This document shows, in pieces, positions 14,367-23,167 of a stretch of DNA of 32,713 nt; the stretch's first letter is position 1; the number at the start of each line of letters is the position of its first letter. Source of the stretch: an uncultured Oscillospiraceae bacterium (GTDB lineage: Bacteria; Bacillota; Clostridia; Oscillospirales; Oscillospiraceae). The stretch covers positions 1-32,713 of the forward strand of contig CATZRD010000026.1 of the NCBI GenBank assembly GCA_958423465.1, given 5' to 3'. The notes under the pieces are model-generated. The model did not search any database. It saw nothing but the letters and a program-made list of their open reading frames with translations, and was not told the DNA's origin. The position numbers were made by a program, and so were the translations under genes.

Positions 14367-15369
14367 TGTCCGTCACCTCCGTATCCTCCGGCGGCTCGTT
14401 GGCGCGCATCCGGGGGTCCACCCGCTCGCTGATGATCTGGGCGATGATGTTGGAGAGGATCACCAGCACGCCGGAGAAGATGCACAGGACCATCAGCAGG
14501 TTGTAGTCCTGGTAGCGGGCGCTCTCGTAGGAGAGGGTCCCGATGCCGGGGTAGGAAAAGACCGTCTCCACGATGTAGGTGCCCCCCAGAATGTGGGGCA
14601 CGGAGATGGCCATGATGCTGAGGTAGGCGGGGATGATGTTCCGCAGACAGTGGCGGAACAGGACCGCGCGGCTGCTCAGCCCCTTGGACCGGGCCAGCAG
14701 CACATAGTCCGAGCGGACCTCGTCCAGGAGCTTGTTGCGGATCATGTAGGCGTAGTACCACAGGTGGCCCAGCACCGTGACGGTCAGGGGCAAGATCAGA
14801 TGGACCGCCCGGTCAGCGATGTCCCCGGCGTGGCCGATGGAGTAGGCCCCTGAGCTGGGCAGCCAGCGAAGCTGGATGGCAAAGACCAGAATCAGTACCA
14901 GGGACAGCCAGAATTCCGGGATGCAGCTGACGACGGTGCCTGCCTTGCACAGCAGCCGGTCCAGCCACCGGTCCTCGTACCAGGCGCAGAGAACGCCCAG
15001 CAGCAGCGCCCCGGAGAAGATCAGGACGAAGCCCAGCCCTCCCAGCAGCAGCGTGCAGCCCAGCCGCCCGCGGATGACCTCCAGCACGTCCCGCTTGTAC
15101 TTGAAGGAGATGCCGAAGTTCCCGTGGAGGGCGTTTTCCAGCCAGCGGAGATACTGGACGTGGATGGGCTCGTTCAGACCCAGTTTTTCCTCGGCCCAGG
15201 CCCGCTCCTGGGGGGACATCTTCTCCACCCGGTCGCCGTAGTAGGACACCAGCGGGTCGCCGGGGGTCAGCCGGGCGATATAAAAGACCGCGACGGACAA
15301 GACCAGCACGCTGGCCAGAAAGACCAGCAGCTTCTGCCCGTAGTAAAGCAAAGGCGCTTTGCGCTTCAT
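14359..15369 (-). CDS. Peptide/nickel ABC importer permease, DppB/OppB type
   Basis: 336-residue first permease. N-terminal helix and TPGDPLVSYYGDR, then LGLNEPIHVQYLRWL and GNFGISF, all standard for DppB/NikB proteins, followed by five more membrane segments and the EAA loop DYVLLARSKGLS. Its ATG overlaps the stop of the upstream ATPase gene by four bases (ATGA), with GGGAGG 7 nt ahead. A charged tail (RANEPPEDTEVTDIG) extends past the last helix. Confidence 0.92.
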   Translation of the reverse strand: MKRKAPLLYYGQKLLVFLASVLVLSVAVFYIARLTPGDPLVSYYGDRVEKMSPQERAWAEEKLGLNEPIHVQYLRWLENALHGNFGISFKYKRDVLEVIRGRLGCTLLLGGLGFVLIFSGALLLGVLCAWYEDRWLDRLLCKAGTVVSCIPEFWLSLVLILVFAIQLRWLPSSGAYSIGHAGDIADRAVHLILPLTVTVLGHLWYYAYMIRNKLLDEVRSDYVLLARSKGLSSRAVLFRHCLRNIIPAYLSIMAISVPHILGGTYIVETVFSYPGIGTLSYESARYQDYNLLMVLCIFSGVLVILSNIIAQIISERVDPRMRANEPPEDTEVTDIG

Positions 15370-16262
15370 GATACGCCTCCCTTCAGGACCAGATGGCCGG
15401 GCGAGACCTCCGCCATGGTCCCGTCCCGGTGAAACAGAGCCGGGTCAAATTCCCGGGGGACCCTGGCCCGCTCCCGCCGGGGGTCCGGAATGGGGATGGC
15501 GGACAGCAGCGCCTGGGTATAGGGGTGCATGGGGTGGTCGAACAGCTCCTCCGTGGGGGCCAGCTCCACCAGCTTTCCCCGGTACATGACCCCCACCCGG
15601 CGGCAGAGATACCGCACCACCGCCAGATCGTGGGCGATGAACAGGATGGAGCAGTTGTGCTCCCGGTTGCAGTGGGCCAGCAGATTGATGATCTGGGCCT
15701 GAATGGACACGTCCAGAGAGGCGATGGGCTCGTCCGCCACCAGCAGCTCCGGCTCCATGGTCAGCGCCCGGGCGATGGCCACCCGCTGACGCATCCCGCC
15801 GGACAGCTCCGGGGGGTACTTGTCCAGATAGCTCTCGTCCAGCCCCACATAGCGGAGCTGGAACGCAGCCTCCGCCCGGAGGCTGCCCCGGGGCGGCCTG
15901 ACATGGTGGATCTCCATAGGCTCGGTGATGATGTCCTGGACCCGCATCCGCTGGTCCAGGCTGGAGGTGGAGTCCTGAAAAATAAACTGCCGGGTCCGCT
16001 GGAGCAGGTCCCGGTTCTTCCGGAACTGGGCGCCGTCGCACACGTCGATGCCCTGATAGAGAATTCTGCCGGCGGTGGGACGGTACACGTTCATGACGCA
16101 CCGGGCTACCGTGGATTTCCCGGAGCCGGACTCCCCCACCAGACCCAGGATCTCCCCCGGATAAAGCTGGAAGGACAGATCGTCCACCGCCCGGACCGCG
16201 GCGGTCCGGCTCAGCCGGAAGCGGTGACTGAGGTGCTGAACATCCAGAAGCGGTTCATTCAT
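15366..16262 (-). CDS. Peptide/nickel ABC importer ATPase, OppF/DppF type
   Basis: 298-residue ATPase. Walker A GESGSGKST (43-51), signature LSGGM (153-157), Walker B LLVADE (173-178), followed by ASLDVSIQAQ, and HPYTQALLSAIPIPDP, the C-terminal oligopeptide-transporter extension. It pairs with the OppD-type ATPase upstream as a heterodimer. GGAGG lies 8 nt before the ATG, within the OppD-type gene, which it overlaps by 8 nt. Confidence 0.92.
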   Translation of the reverse strand: MNEPLLDVQHLSHRFRLSRTAAVRAVDDLSFQLYPGEILGLVGESGSGKSTVARCVMNVYRPTAGRILYQGIDVCDGAQFRKNRDLLQRTRQFIFQDSTSSLDQRMRVQDIITEPMEIHHVRPPRGSLRAEAAFQLRYVGLDESYLDKYPPELSGGMRQRVAIARALTMEPELLVADEPIASLDVSIQAQIINLLAHCNREHNCSILFIAHDLAVVRYLCRRVGVMYRGKLVELAPTEELFDHPMHPYTQALLSAIPIPDPRRERARVPREFDPALFHRDGTMAEVSPGHLVLKGGVS

Positions 16263-17268
16263 GGCGGGGTCCTCCGATGGGCGGCTGGATTCTGGGTGCG
16301 CGGGGGTCCAGCAGCCAGGTGGCGGCGAAGTGGGTGTCGGAGATCTGGAACATGGGCGGCGCCTCCTCGTAGTCGATGGCCAGGGCGTACTCGCTGCGGC
16401 AGGCGAAGGCGTCTCCCGCCGGCGGGTCGATGAGCACGGGGGGCATCCCGGGGATGGTGTACAGCGGCTCCCCCCGCCGGGCGCAGGCGGGCAGGGAGCG
16501 CAGCAGCCCCCAGGTGTAGGGATGCCGGGGGTCGTAGAAGATGTCCTCGGCGGTGCCCAGCTCCACGATCTTCCCGGCGTACATCACCGCCACCCGGTCG
16601 GCGCAGCGGGCCACCACCCCCAGGTCGTGGGAGACCAGAATGGCGGCGGCGCCCAGCTTGACCTGGACCTGGCGGAGCAGATCCAGGATCTGGGCCTGAA
16701 TGGTCACGTCCAGAGAGGTGGTGGGCTCGTCCGCCAGCAGAATTTTGGGGTCGGAGGCCAGGGCGATGGCCATGACGCCACGCTGGCGCATCCCACCGGA
16801 AAAGCTGTAGGGGTACAGATGATAACGCTGTTCCGGCCGGTCGATGCCCACCAGCTCCATGAGCTGGAGGACCCGGCGGCGGGTGTCCGCCCGGGAGAGC
16901 CGGGGGTCGTGGACCCGGACGGCCTCGGCGATCTGGTCCCCGATGGCGATGGTGGGGTTCAGGGCCGTCATGGGGTCCTGGAACACCATGGAAAACAGCC
17001 TGCCCCGGAGCTTTTCCATGTCCCGCTGGGCGCAGCGGGTGATGTCCGTGCCGTCGGCCCGGATGGAGCCGGTCTTGATCCGGGCGTTCCGGGGGAGAAG
17101 CCGCATGATGGACTTGCACAGCACGCTCTTGCCGCAGCCGGACTCTCCCACCACGGCCAGCACCTCCCCCTGGCGGAGGGTGAGGGACACGTCCCGCACC
17201 GCCTGCAGCTCGCCCTGGGGGGTGTCGAAGCTGACGGAGAGGTGATCGATCGTGAGAAGGTCTTTCAT
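16255..17268 (-). CDS. Peptide/nickel ABC importer ATPase, OppD/DppD type
   Basis: 337-residue ATPase. Walker A GESGCGKS (41-48), VFQDPMTALNPT around the Q-loop, signature FSGGM (156-160), Walker B ILLADE (176-181), and the C-terminal HPYTWGLLRSLPA extension. The ATG at 17268 is preferred over one 18 nt upstream because GGAGG sits 7 nt before it and the upstream ATG is inside a stable hairpin. 'MRQRGVMAIAL' is a small departure from the usual MRQRVMIAIAL string. Confidence 0.92.
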   Translation of the reverse strand: MKDLLTIDHLSVSFDTPQGELQAVRDVSLTLRQGEVLAVVGESGCGKSVLCKSIMRLLPRNARIKTGSIRADGTDITRCAQRDMEKLRGRLFSMVFQDPMTALNPTIAIGDQIAEAVRVHDPRLSRADTRRRVLQLMELVGIDRPEQRYHLYPYSFSGGMRQRGVMAIALASDPKILLADEPTTSLDVTIQAQILDLLRQVQVKLGAAAILVSHDLGVVARCADRVAVMYAGKIVELGTAEDIFYDPRHPYTWGLLRSLPACARRGEPLYTIPGMPPVLIDPPAGDAFACRSEYALAIDYEEAPPMFQISDTHFAATWLLDPRAPRIQPPIGGPRHE

Positions 17269-17284
17269 GGTCTGTCCTCCAAAC

Positions 17285-17323
17285 ATCAGGATAAGGGACT
17301 GGCGGCCAGTCCCTTATCCTGAT
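17285..17323 (-). promoter_or_regulatory. 19-bp hairpin between the binding-protein gene and oppD
   Basis: A perfect inverted repeat with 19-nt arms beginning ATCAGGATAAGG and a single central base, without a following T run on the minus strand. It ends 5 nt before the oppD ribosome binding site. It most likely stabilises the 3' end of the binding-protein message and lowers read-through into the ATPase and permease genes. Confidence 0.65.
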
Positions 17324-17353
17324 ATCGGTGTTGTCTCGCGTCTGTTCGGCCCG

Positions 17354-18901
17354 TCACGCGTCCATGGTCCATTCGGTGACGTTCCAGAAGATGCCCACGC
17401 CGTGGTGGCCCATCACGGTGTCCGGGTCGATGCCGCGGATTCGGGCGGAGGCCACATAGTCCGCGTCGATGTAGCAGATGAAGGCGTAGGCGGGATCGTC
17501 GGCCAGAGCCTCCTGAAATTTGTCGTAGGCCTCCGCCCGTTTGACGGGGTCGTCGGTCTGGCGGGCCTCCGTCAGATACCGGTCCACCAGCGGGTTGGAA
17601 TAGCCGGAGTAGTTGGCGCCCTTGCCGGTGCCGAACACCTTGTAGGTGTGGTCGTCGGCGTCGAAGGGGCTGCCCCAGCCGATGAGATAGGCCATCTGTC
17701 CGCCCCAGTCCACCTTCTCGGGGACCTCCACGGTGCAGTTGACGCCGATCTCCCGGAGCTGCTGGGCCGCGGCCTGGGCGATGTCCAGGCGGACCTGGTC
17801 GCCGGCCCCTACGCTGATGACGAAGCCGATCTCCTGACCGCCCCGCTCATAGAAGCCGTTTTCGCCCATGACGCACCCGGCGTCCTCCAGGATGCTCCTG
17901 GCACGGTCGGGGTCGTAGTCATAGCGCTCCATGTCCTCGTTGTTGTAGACGTTCCGCTGAAGGGGGCCGTAGGCCACCACGCCCCGGCCCAGGACCACGG
18001 CGTCCAGAATGGCCTGACGGTCCAGGCCGCAGCAGATGGCGGGAATGAGGTCCCGGTTCTCGGCCCAGTAGGGGTTCCAGAAGTTGAAGAGGATGCCCCG
18101 ATAGTCGGAGGTTTTCATGTCGTAGACGGTGTAGCCCTCCCTGCCCTCAAAGTTCCGGGCGTCCTTGGGGGTCAGCAGCGCCAGGTCCAGCTCGCCGCTC
18201 TGCATCTGCAGGGCCTGGGCGTTGTCGTCGGAAACGATCTTGAAGATGATCCGGTCGATGTTCGCCGCGCCCTTGAAATAGTCCTCGTTCTTCTCCAGGG
18301 TAATGGCCTGGCCCTCGTCCCAGGCGGCCAGCTTGTAGGGGCCGGTGCCCACGGGGGCGCGGAAGAAGCCGGAGGTCTGCATATCCTCCCCCTCCAGCAG
18401 GTGCCGGGGCAGCACGGCCATGGTCATGTAGTCCAGAAAGGCCACATTGGGGGCGGCCAGCCGGAAGGCGACCGTGTGGTCGTCAATGACGGTGATCTCC
18501 TCCACGTCCTCGTAGTTGGGGGCGTTCTCGGAGCCGTTTTCCGGGTCCATGATGGCCTCGATGGTGAACTTCACATCCTCGGCGGTGAAGGGCTGGCCGT
18601 CGTGCCATTGGACGTTCTCCTCCAGATGGAAGGTGTAGGTATGGGTGTCGGGGTCGTAGTCCCAGCTCTTGGCCAGGCCGGGGACCACCTGATTCTTGCC
18701 GTCGTGGGCGGTGAGGCCGTTGAAGAGCAGGATATTGATCTCGCCGTGCTCGTCCATGGCGGGGTTGATCCGGGTGTAGTCCCCGGAGGCGTATACCAGG
18801 GTGGAGCCGTCGCCGCCGCCGTCGGTCTGGCCGCAGGCGGCCAGGCCCAGGAGCAGAACGCCTGCCAGCAGCAGGCAAACGGTTTTTTTCATCTTTCTCA
18901 T
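17354..18901 (-). CDS. Peptide/nickel ABC importer substrate-binding lipoprotein
   Basis: 515-residue SBP_bac_5 family protein. Lipoprotein signal peptide ending LGLAAC (Cys23), then the family pattern LVPGLAKSWDYDPDTHTYTF, ENVQWHDGQPFTAEDVKF and PVGTGPYKLAAW. The C terminus has an unusual HH in MGHHGVGIFWN. Peptides are the default ligand, but nickel- or metallophore-binding members share this fold and the HH pair leaves that open. First gene of the five-gene operon; the order SBP-D-F-B-C differs from the more common A-B-C-D-F. AGAGGA lies 8 nt before the ATG. Confidence 0.9.
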   Translation of the reverse strand: MRKMKKTVCLLLAGVLLLGLAACGQTDGGGDGSTLVYASGDYTRINPAMDEHGEINILLFNGLTAHDGKNQVVPGLAKSWDYDPDTHTYTFHLEENVQWHDGQPFTAEDVKFTIEAIMDPENGSENAPNYEDVEEITVIDDHTVAFRLAAPNVAFLDYMTMAVLPRHLLEGEDMQTSGFFRAPVGTGPYKLAAWDEGQAITLEKNEDYFKGAANIDRIIFKIVSDDNAQALQMQSGELDLALLTPKDARNFEGREGYTVYDMKTSDYRGILFNFWNPYWAENRDLIPAICCGLDRQAILDAVVLGRGVVAYGPLQRNVYNNEDMERYDYDPDRARSILEDAGCVMGENGFYERGGQEIGFVISVGAGDQVRLDIAQAAAQQLREIGVNCTVEVPEKVDWGGQMAYLIGWGSPFDADDHTYKVFGTGKGANYSGYSNPLVDRYLTEARQTDDPVKRAEAYDKFQEALADDPAYAFICYIDADYVASARIRGIDPDTVMGHHGVGIFWNVTEWTMDA

Positions 18902-18951
18902 GACAGGAGTCCTCTTTCCCGTGTTTTTGCGCGCTCTCTCAGAGCACCCCT

Positions 18952-18980
18952 ATCATAGCATCCCCCCAAAGGCCCCGCAA
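18952..18980 (-). promoter_or_regulatory. Promoter of the peptide/nickel importer operon
   Basis: On the minus strand, -35 TTGCGG (18975-18980), 17-nt spacer, -10 TATGAT (18952-18957). The leader is about 45 nt. No terminator for rlmA is seen between 19029 and this promoter, so some read-through is possible. Confidence 0.65.
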
Positions 18981-19029
18981 GCCGGGTGGGGGGATAGAAT
19001 TTTTCGCGGATTTTACGGGGGACCGGACC

Positions 19030-19854
19030 TCACCCCTCCCGGCGGAACGCCAGAATCCGAAAATCCGCCCGGCAGGTAAGCCCGGTCAGCGCCGCCAGCC
19101 GGTCCTTCCCCGCCCGGGGGGTCTTCCAGGCGTAGGGGGTCATGCCGAAGAGTGCCTGGATATCCCCCTGGTCCGGGAGATGAAAATCGAAGGCCACCGG
19201 GACCACCCGCTCCAGAGCGAAGCCGGGGTAGGGATCAAGACGCTCCTCGTTGGGGTAGGGCTGGTCGTAGAGGACCTGCTTCAGCTCCCACAGGTGCATG
19301 GCCGCCGGGACCACATAGACGAAGCAGCCGCCGGGCCGCAGCACCCGCCGGAACTCGTCGATGGCCAGGGGGGAGAATACGTCTGTCAGCAGGTCCGCCC
19401 GTCCGTCCGCCACCGGCAGACGGTAGACGGAGGCCACGGCGTACTCCACGTCCCGGCAGCGCCGGGCGGCCTTTTGCAGGGAGAATTTGGAGATATCGAT
19501 TCCCGCCGCCTCCGGCGCCTTTCCGGCGGCCAGAAGGGCGGCGTGAACGGCGGCGGTATAGTAGCCCTCGCCGCAGCCCGCGTCCAGCACCGCCGGGGCG
19601 GGACCGGTCAGCTCCGCCGCCAGGGCGCACAGGGCGTCCCGCAGGGGCGCGTAGTACCCCCGGTCCAGAAAGGCCCGGCGGGCGGCCACCATCCCCTTGT
19701 CGTCGCCGGGGGCCTTCGAGTGCTTCTGCCCCACGGGCAGCAGGTGGACATAGCCCTCCCTGGCCCGGTCGAACCGGTGCCCGCCGGGGCAGACCAGCCC
19801 GCCGCCCGCCTCCGTCAAAGGCAGCGCGCATAAAGGACAGCGAAAAAAGGACAA
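19030..19854 (-). CDS. rlmA: 23S rRNA (guanine-N1)-methyltransferase, RlmA family
   Basis: Methylates N1 of a guanine in helix 35 of 23S rRNA (G745 in E. coli, G748 for the Gram-positive TlrB/RlmAII branch). 274 residues: an N-terminal zinc site Cys6-x2-Cys9 ... Cys22-x3-His26, the family string LLPVGQKHSKAPGDDKGMVAAR (given here as positions 38-59), and SAM motif I VLDAGCGEGYY (89-99). The start is TTG at 19854 with GGAGG 7 nt upstream. RlmAII-type methylation can affect tylosin sensitivity; which branch this is cannot be told here. Last gene of the GNAT-desulfurase-MATE-rlmA cluster. Confidence 0.9.
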   Translation of the reverse strand: MSFFRCPLCALPLTEAGGGLVCPGGHRFDRAREGYVHLLPVGQKHSKAPGDDKGMVAARRAFLDRGYYAPLRDALCALAAELTGPAPAVLDAGCGEGYYTAAVHAALLAAGKAPEAAGIDISKFSLQKAARRCRDVEYAVASVYRLPVADGRADLLTDVFSPLAIDEFRRVLRPGGCFVYVVPAAMHLWELKQVLYDQPYPNEERLDPYPGFALERVVPVAFDFHLPDQGDIQALFGMTPYAWKTPRAGKDRLAALTGLTCRADFRILAFRREG

Positions 19855-19900
19855 GGCGGCTCCTCCCTTCAGACAAAAACGCGGTTCAGACAGGAGGCCG

Positions 19901-21292
19901 CTATGCCTCCTGCCGGCCTCTTGTGACGTCGTTGATCCACTTCCGGCTGCGGAAGCGGGCGAGGCCGATGGGGCACTTGCAGATGTTCTCCACCTGCATG
20001 GCCAGACAGACCACCGGCGTGGGGGCCTGGAGCACCAGCCCCGTCAGGGCCATCAGGGGGATGGACCCCAGCCACAGGGGGCTGAGATCGATGACGGAGG
20101 CCACCTTGGCGTCGCCTCCCGCCCGGAGGACCCCGGTGATGTTGGTGATGTCAAAGGCCCGCAGGGGCAGAAACAGGGCGTAGTAGATGGCCATGCAGGT
20201 GGCGGCCTCCGTGGCCCCGGGGGTCAGCTCGAAGAGGGGGTACAGCACGGGGCGGAAGAAGGTGGGCAGCAGAATCAGCAGCAGGGCCATCATCCCGGCG
20301 CCGACCAGCATGGACACCAGCAGCAGGGTCCAGCCCACGGAGTAGACGTGGTCCCTGGACTTGCCCATGCCGATCTCCTTGCCCACGATGACGGCGGCGG
20401 AGGCGGAAATGCCGAAGCAGACCACGGTGGAGAGCTTATCGATCGACCCCACCAGGGAGTAGGCCGCCAGCATATCCTGGCTGTTCGCCATATGCCCCAT
20501 GACGACGGTGAGGGCGGAGGTGCCCAGGCTCCACAGGGTCTCGTTGCAGATGACAGGGGTGGAGTATTTGATGAAGCTGCGGAAGATCTCCCGGCTGGGA
20601 CGGAATACGCAGCTCCACCGCAGGGGCAGGCGCTTGTTCAGCAGGGCGAAGGCCACGGCGATGAAAAACTCCACGATCCGGGAGATCAGGGTGGCTACCG
20701 CCGCGCCGGTGACGCCCATGGCGGGCGCGCCGAATTTGCCGAAGATCAGCACATAGTTGAGGAAGGTGTTCACGCACATGGACACGGCGAAGAGGATGGT
20801 GCCGAAGGCGGGATACTCCGTGCTGCGCTGGACCCCGGCGTAGACGCTGCTGATCCCGTTGAAGATGTAGGAAAAGCCCACGATCCGGATGTAGGGCGCG
20901 CCCAGGACCACCAGCTCCTCATTGGGGGTGATGAGATGCAGCACCTGGGTGGGGAAAAAGAAGGTGGTCAGGGCCACCAGGGTGGAGATGGCGGTGACGG
21001 CGTACAGCGTCACGCCGGTGCAGCGGCTGATATTGTCCGTGTCGCACTTGCCCCAGTACTGGCTGACCAGCACGGTCATGCCGCTCTGAAAGCCGAAGAT
21101 CATACACTGGGTGATGAAAATGGGCACGTTAGCGGCGGTGACGGCGGCCATCTCCGCGTTGCCCAGCAGCCCCACCATGAAGGTGTCGGCAAAGCCCAGA
21201 GAGGTGGTGATGAGATTTTGCAGAACGATGGGCAGGGTCAGCTTCCACAGATTCCGGTAGAAGCCGGGCCCCTGCCGAAGAGAGGACAGCAT
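19901..21292 (-). CDS. MATE family multidrug/cation antiporter
   Basis: 463-residue membrane protein with about 12 hydrophobic helices in two related halves. The first half shows LPIVLQNLITTSLGFADTFMVGLLG, typical of the MATE NorM/DinF superfamily, and the second half repeats the pattern at STPVICNETLWSLGTSALTVVMG. Such carriers export drugs or metabolites in exchange for Na+ or H+. The ATG at 21292 has AAAGGAG 8 nt upstream; an earlier in-frame start would run into the end of the cysteine desulfurase gene. Substrate unknown. Confidence 0.92.
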   Translation of the reverse strand: MLSSLRQGPGFYRNLWKLTLPIVLQNLITTSLGFADTFMVGLLGNAEMAAVTAANVPIFITQCMIFGFQSGMTVLVSQYWGKCDTDNISRCTGVTLYAVTAISTLVALTTFFFPTQVLHLITPNEELVVLGAPYIRIVGFSYIFNGISSVYAGVQRSTEYPAFGTILFAVSMCVNTFLNYVLIFGKFGAPAMGVTGAAVATLISRIVEFFIAVAFALLNKRLPLRWSCVFRPSREIFRSFIKYSTPVICNETLWSLGTSALTVVMGHMANSQDMLAAYSLVGSIDKLSTVVCFGISASAAVIVGKEIGMGKSRDHVYSVGWTLLLVSMLVGAGMMALLLILLPTFFRPVLYPLFELTPGATEAATCMAIYYALFLPLRAFDITNITGVLRAGGDAKVASVIDLSPLWLGSIPLMALTGLVLQAPTPVVCLAMQVENICKCPIGLARFRSRKWINDVTRGRQEA

Positions 21293-21345
21293 ATAGGAAA
21301 CTCCTTTCGATTGAGGTCTTGATAGAAATGGGTCCGGCGGCGGGG

Positions 21346-22473
21346 TCACAGCATGGGGAAGCGTCGGGACCGGTGCTCCGCCAGGGCCCGGCAGAGGGCG
21401 TCGATGTCCGATACCGTGGTCTCCGGGCCGAAGCTGAGCCGCACCGCCCCGGCGGCGGTCCGTTTGTCCAGGCCCATGGCGGTGAGCACATGGCTGGCCT
21501 TTCCCTTGTGGCAGGCGGAGCCGGCGGAGACATAGATGCCCTGGCTGTCCAGCTCGGAGACGATGTTGCCGCTGGGGTAGCCCGGCAGGGAGACGCAGAG
21601 GATATGGGGGGCCTGGCCGTCCCCAATAAATTGCAGGCCGGGGATGGCGGACAGCTTCTCCCGGGCGTAGGCGTTCAGCTCCCGCAGACGCCGGGGAAGG
21701 GCTTCCCCCGCCGCCAGGCGCAGCTCCACCGCCCGGGCGAAGCCGGCGATCTGGGCCGTGGCCTCGGTGCCGGGGCGCAGGCCCCGCTCCTGTCCCCCGC
21801 CGTAGAGCAGGGGCTGGGCGTTTTTCGCCCTGCCGCCGATGTACAGCCCGCCGATCCCCTTGGGCCCGCCGATCTTATGGGCGGAGAGGGAGATATAGTC
21901 GGCCCCCAGGCTTTTCGCCGTGAAGGGGACCTCCAGAAAGCCCTGGACCGCATCGGTGTGCAGCAGGGCGGGCCGGTCTTTCAGCAGGGCGGCCACCTCC
22001 TCCACGGGGAAGCGGACGCCGGTCTCGTTGTTCACCAACATCATGGTCACCAGGGCCGTGTCCTCCCGGAGGGCCTCCGCCACCTGGGCGGCGGTCACCT
22101 GTCCCCGGCTGTCGGGCTTCAGGCGTGTGACAAGATAGCCCTCCTCCTCCAGCGCCTTCAGACACTGGAGCACGGCGCTGTGCTCCACGGCGGTGGCGAC
22201 GATATGCTTTCCCACCCGGCGGTTCTGCCGCAGGGCGGCCCGGATGGCCCAGTTGTCGCTCTCGGTGCCGCAGGAGGTGAAGAAAAGCTGCTCCGGCCGG
22301 CAGCCCAAAGCCCCGGCCACGGTCTCCCGGTCCCGGTCCAGCCGGGCCCTGGCCTCCCGCCCCAGCCCGTGCTGGGAGGAGGGATTGCCGTAGCCCCGGG
22401 TGAGAACGTCCGTCATCGCATCGGCCACCGCCCGGGGCACCGGGGCGGTAGCGGCGTAGTCCAAATAGTGCAT
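21346..22473 (-). CDS. Cysteine desulfurase (NifS/IscS family)
   Basis: PLP enzyme that takes sulfur from cysteine and passes it on as persulfide for Fe-S clusters or tRNA thiolation. 375 residues: YLDYAATAPVP at the N terminus, His98 (VEHSA), PLP Lys200 in SLSAHKIGGPKG and the active-site Cys321 in SAGSACHKGK, the short-loop pattern of NifS/IscS-type (group I) enzymes. No iscU, thiI or mnmA gene is next to it, so the sulfur acceptor is unknown. AAGGAG precedes the ATG. It lies 20 nt after the GNAT gene. Confidence 0.93.
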   Translation of the reverse strand: MHYLDYAATAPVPRAVADAMTDVLTRGYGNPSSQHGLGREARARLDRDRETVAGALGCRPEQLFFTSCGTESDNWAIRAALRQNRRVGKHIVATAVEHSAVLQCLKALEEEGYLVTRLKPDSRGQVTAAQVAEALREDTALVTMMLVNNETGVRFPVEEVAALLKDRPALLHTDAVQGFLEVPFTAKSLGADYISLSAHKIGGPKGIGGLYIGGRAKNAQPLLYGGGQERGLRPGTEATAQIAGFARAVELRLAAGEALPRRLRELNAYAREKLSAIPGLQFIGDGQAPHILCVSLPGYPSGNIVSELDSQGIYVSAGSACHKGKASHVLTAMGLDKRTAAGAVRLSFGPETTVSDIDALCRALAEHRSRRFPML

Positions 22474-22493
22474 ACGCGCTTCTCCTTACAGCG

Positions 22494-22985
22494 TCACAGC
22501 AGCAGCTCGTAGCGGCTGCCCTTTTCCGTTTTCTCATAGGCCCGGAAGCCCGCGGCCTCAAAGCAGCGCCGGGAGGCGGCGTTGCAGTCGTAGATCTCCC
22601 TCACCCGCAGCCAGTCGCAGCCCAGGCTCCGGCCCCGGCGGACCAGGGCGGACACCACCTGCCGTCCGATTCCCCGGCCCCGGTACCGCCGGTCCCCGAT
22701 GACGATGGGCATATCGTCCCGCCAGAAGGTCACGTCCCCGATGGGCCGCCAGCGGCCCTCCTCCAGGACCTCGATCCAGTACAGCTCCCCCCGGTCCGCC
22801 AGATAGGCGTACATCCGGTCCAGCCGCTCCGGGGTGTAGGGCGCGGGGTCGCCGTCCACCAGATACACCGTCTCCGGGTCCTGATACCAGGCCAGGGCGA
22901 AGCTGTGGTCCCCGTCGTACCGCCGCAGGCGCAGCGCGCCGCCGACGTTCAGGATATCCGGTTGTATTACGCCGGGAATCGCCAT
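22494..22985 (-). CDS. GNAT family N-acetyltransferase
   Basis: 163-residue acetyltransferase. The acetyl-CoA pyrophosphate loop is RRYRGRGIGRQVVSAL (about 99-114), followed by NAASRRCFEAAGF, the usual GNAT C-terminal strand-helix. 'GDVTFWRDDMPIVIGD' provides the central strands. AGGAGG lies 7 nt before the ATG. First gene of the minus-strand cluster that continues with the cysteine desulfurase. The acceptor may be a small molecule or a protein N terminus. Confidence 0.87.
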   Translation of the reverse strand: MAIPGVIQPDILNVGGALRLRRYDGDHSFALAWYQDPETVYLVDGDPAPYTPERLDRMYAYLADRGELYWIEVLEEGRWRPIGDVTFWRDDMPIVIGDRRYRGRGIGRQVVSALVRRGRSLGCDWLRVREIYDCNAASRRCFEAAGFRAYEKTEKGSRYELLL

Positions 22986-23036
22986 GGCGGGACCTCCTCT
23001 GAAACCGTCTGCCGGGCCGCGGGGAAAAGCTCGCCC

Positions 23037-23065
23037 TTGTCAGACCGGTAAAACTATATTATAAT
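23037..23065 (+). promoter_or_regulatory. Promoter of mtaB
   Basis: -35 TTGTCA (23037-23042), 17-nt spacer, -10 TATAAT (23060-23065). The -10 and following bases (TATAATACTCGTTG) are identical to 12520-12533. Expected leader is about 90 nt. Confidence 0.7.
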
Positions 23066-23121
23066 ACTCGTTGAGAGCGGACCGGAGCTTCCCCCTTGGG
23101 AGAGAAGTTTCGTAAATATCT

Positions 23122-23150
23122 ATTATATAGGAGAAATACGCAAATGGCAA
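23122..23150 (-). promoter_or_regulatory. Promoter of the GNAT-desulfurase-MATE-rlmA cluster
   Basis: On the minus strand, -35 TTGCCA (23145-23150), 17-nt spacer, -10 TATAAT (23122-23127). It gives a leader of about 130 nt and overlaps the mtaB leader on the other strand, so the two transcripts overlap divergently. Confidence 0.6.
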
Positions 23151-23167
23151 GGGGGAAAAACCGGTGA
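23144..23167 (+). other. Possible 7-codon leader peptide (MARGKNR) overlapping the mtaB start
   Basis: ATG at 23144 with AGGAG about 10 nt upstream, seven codons, then a TGA that overlaps the mtaB GTG (GTGA). The layout fits translational coupling of mtaB to a short upstream frame. It could also be chance, since mtaB has its own AAGGGGG. Confidence 0.3.
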
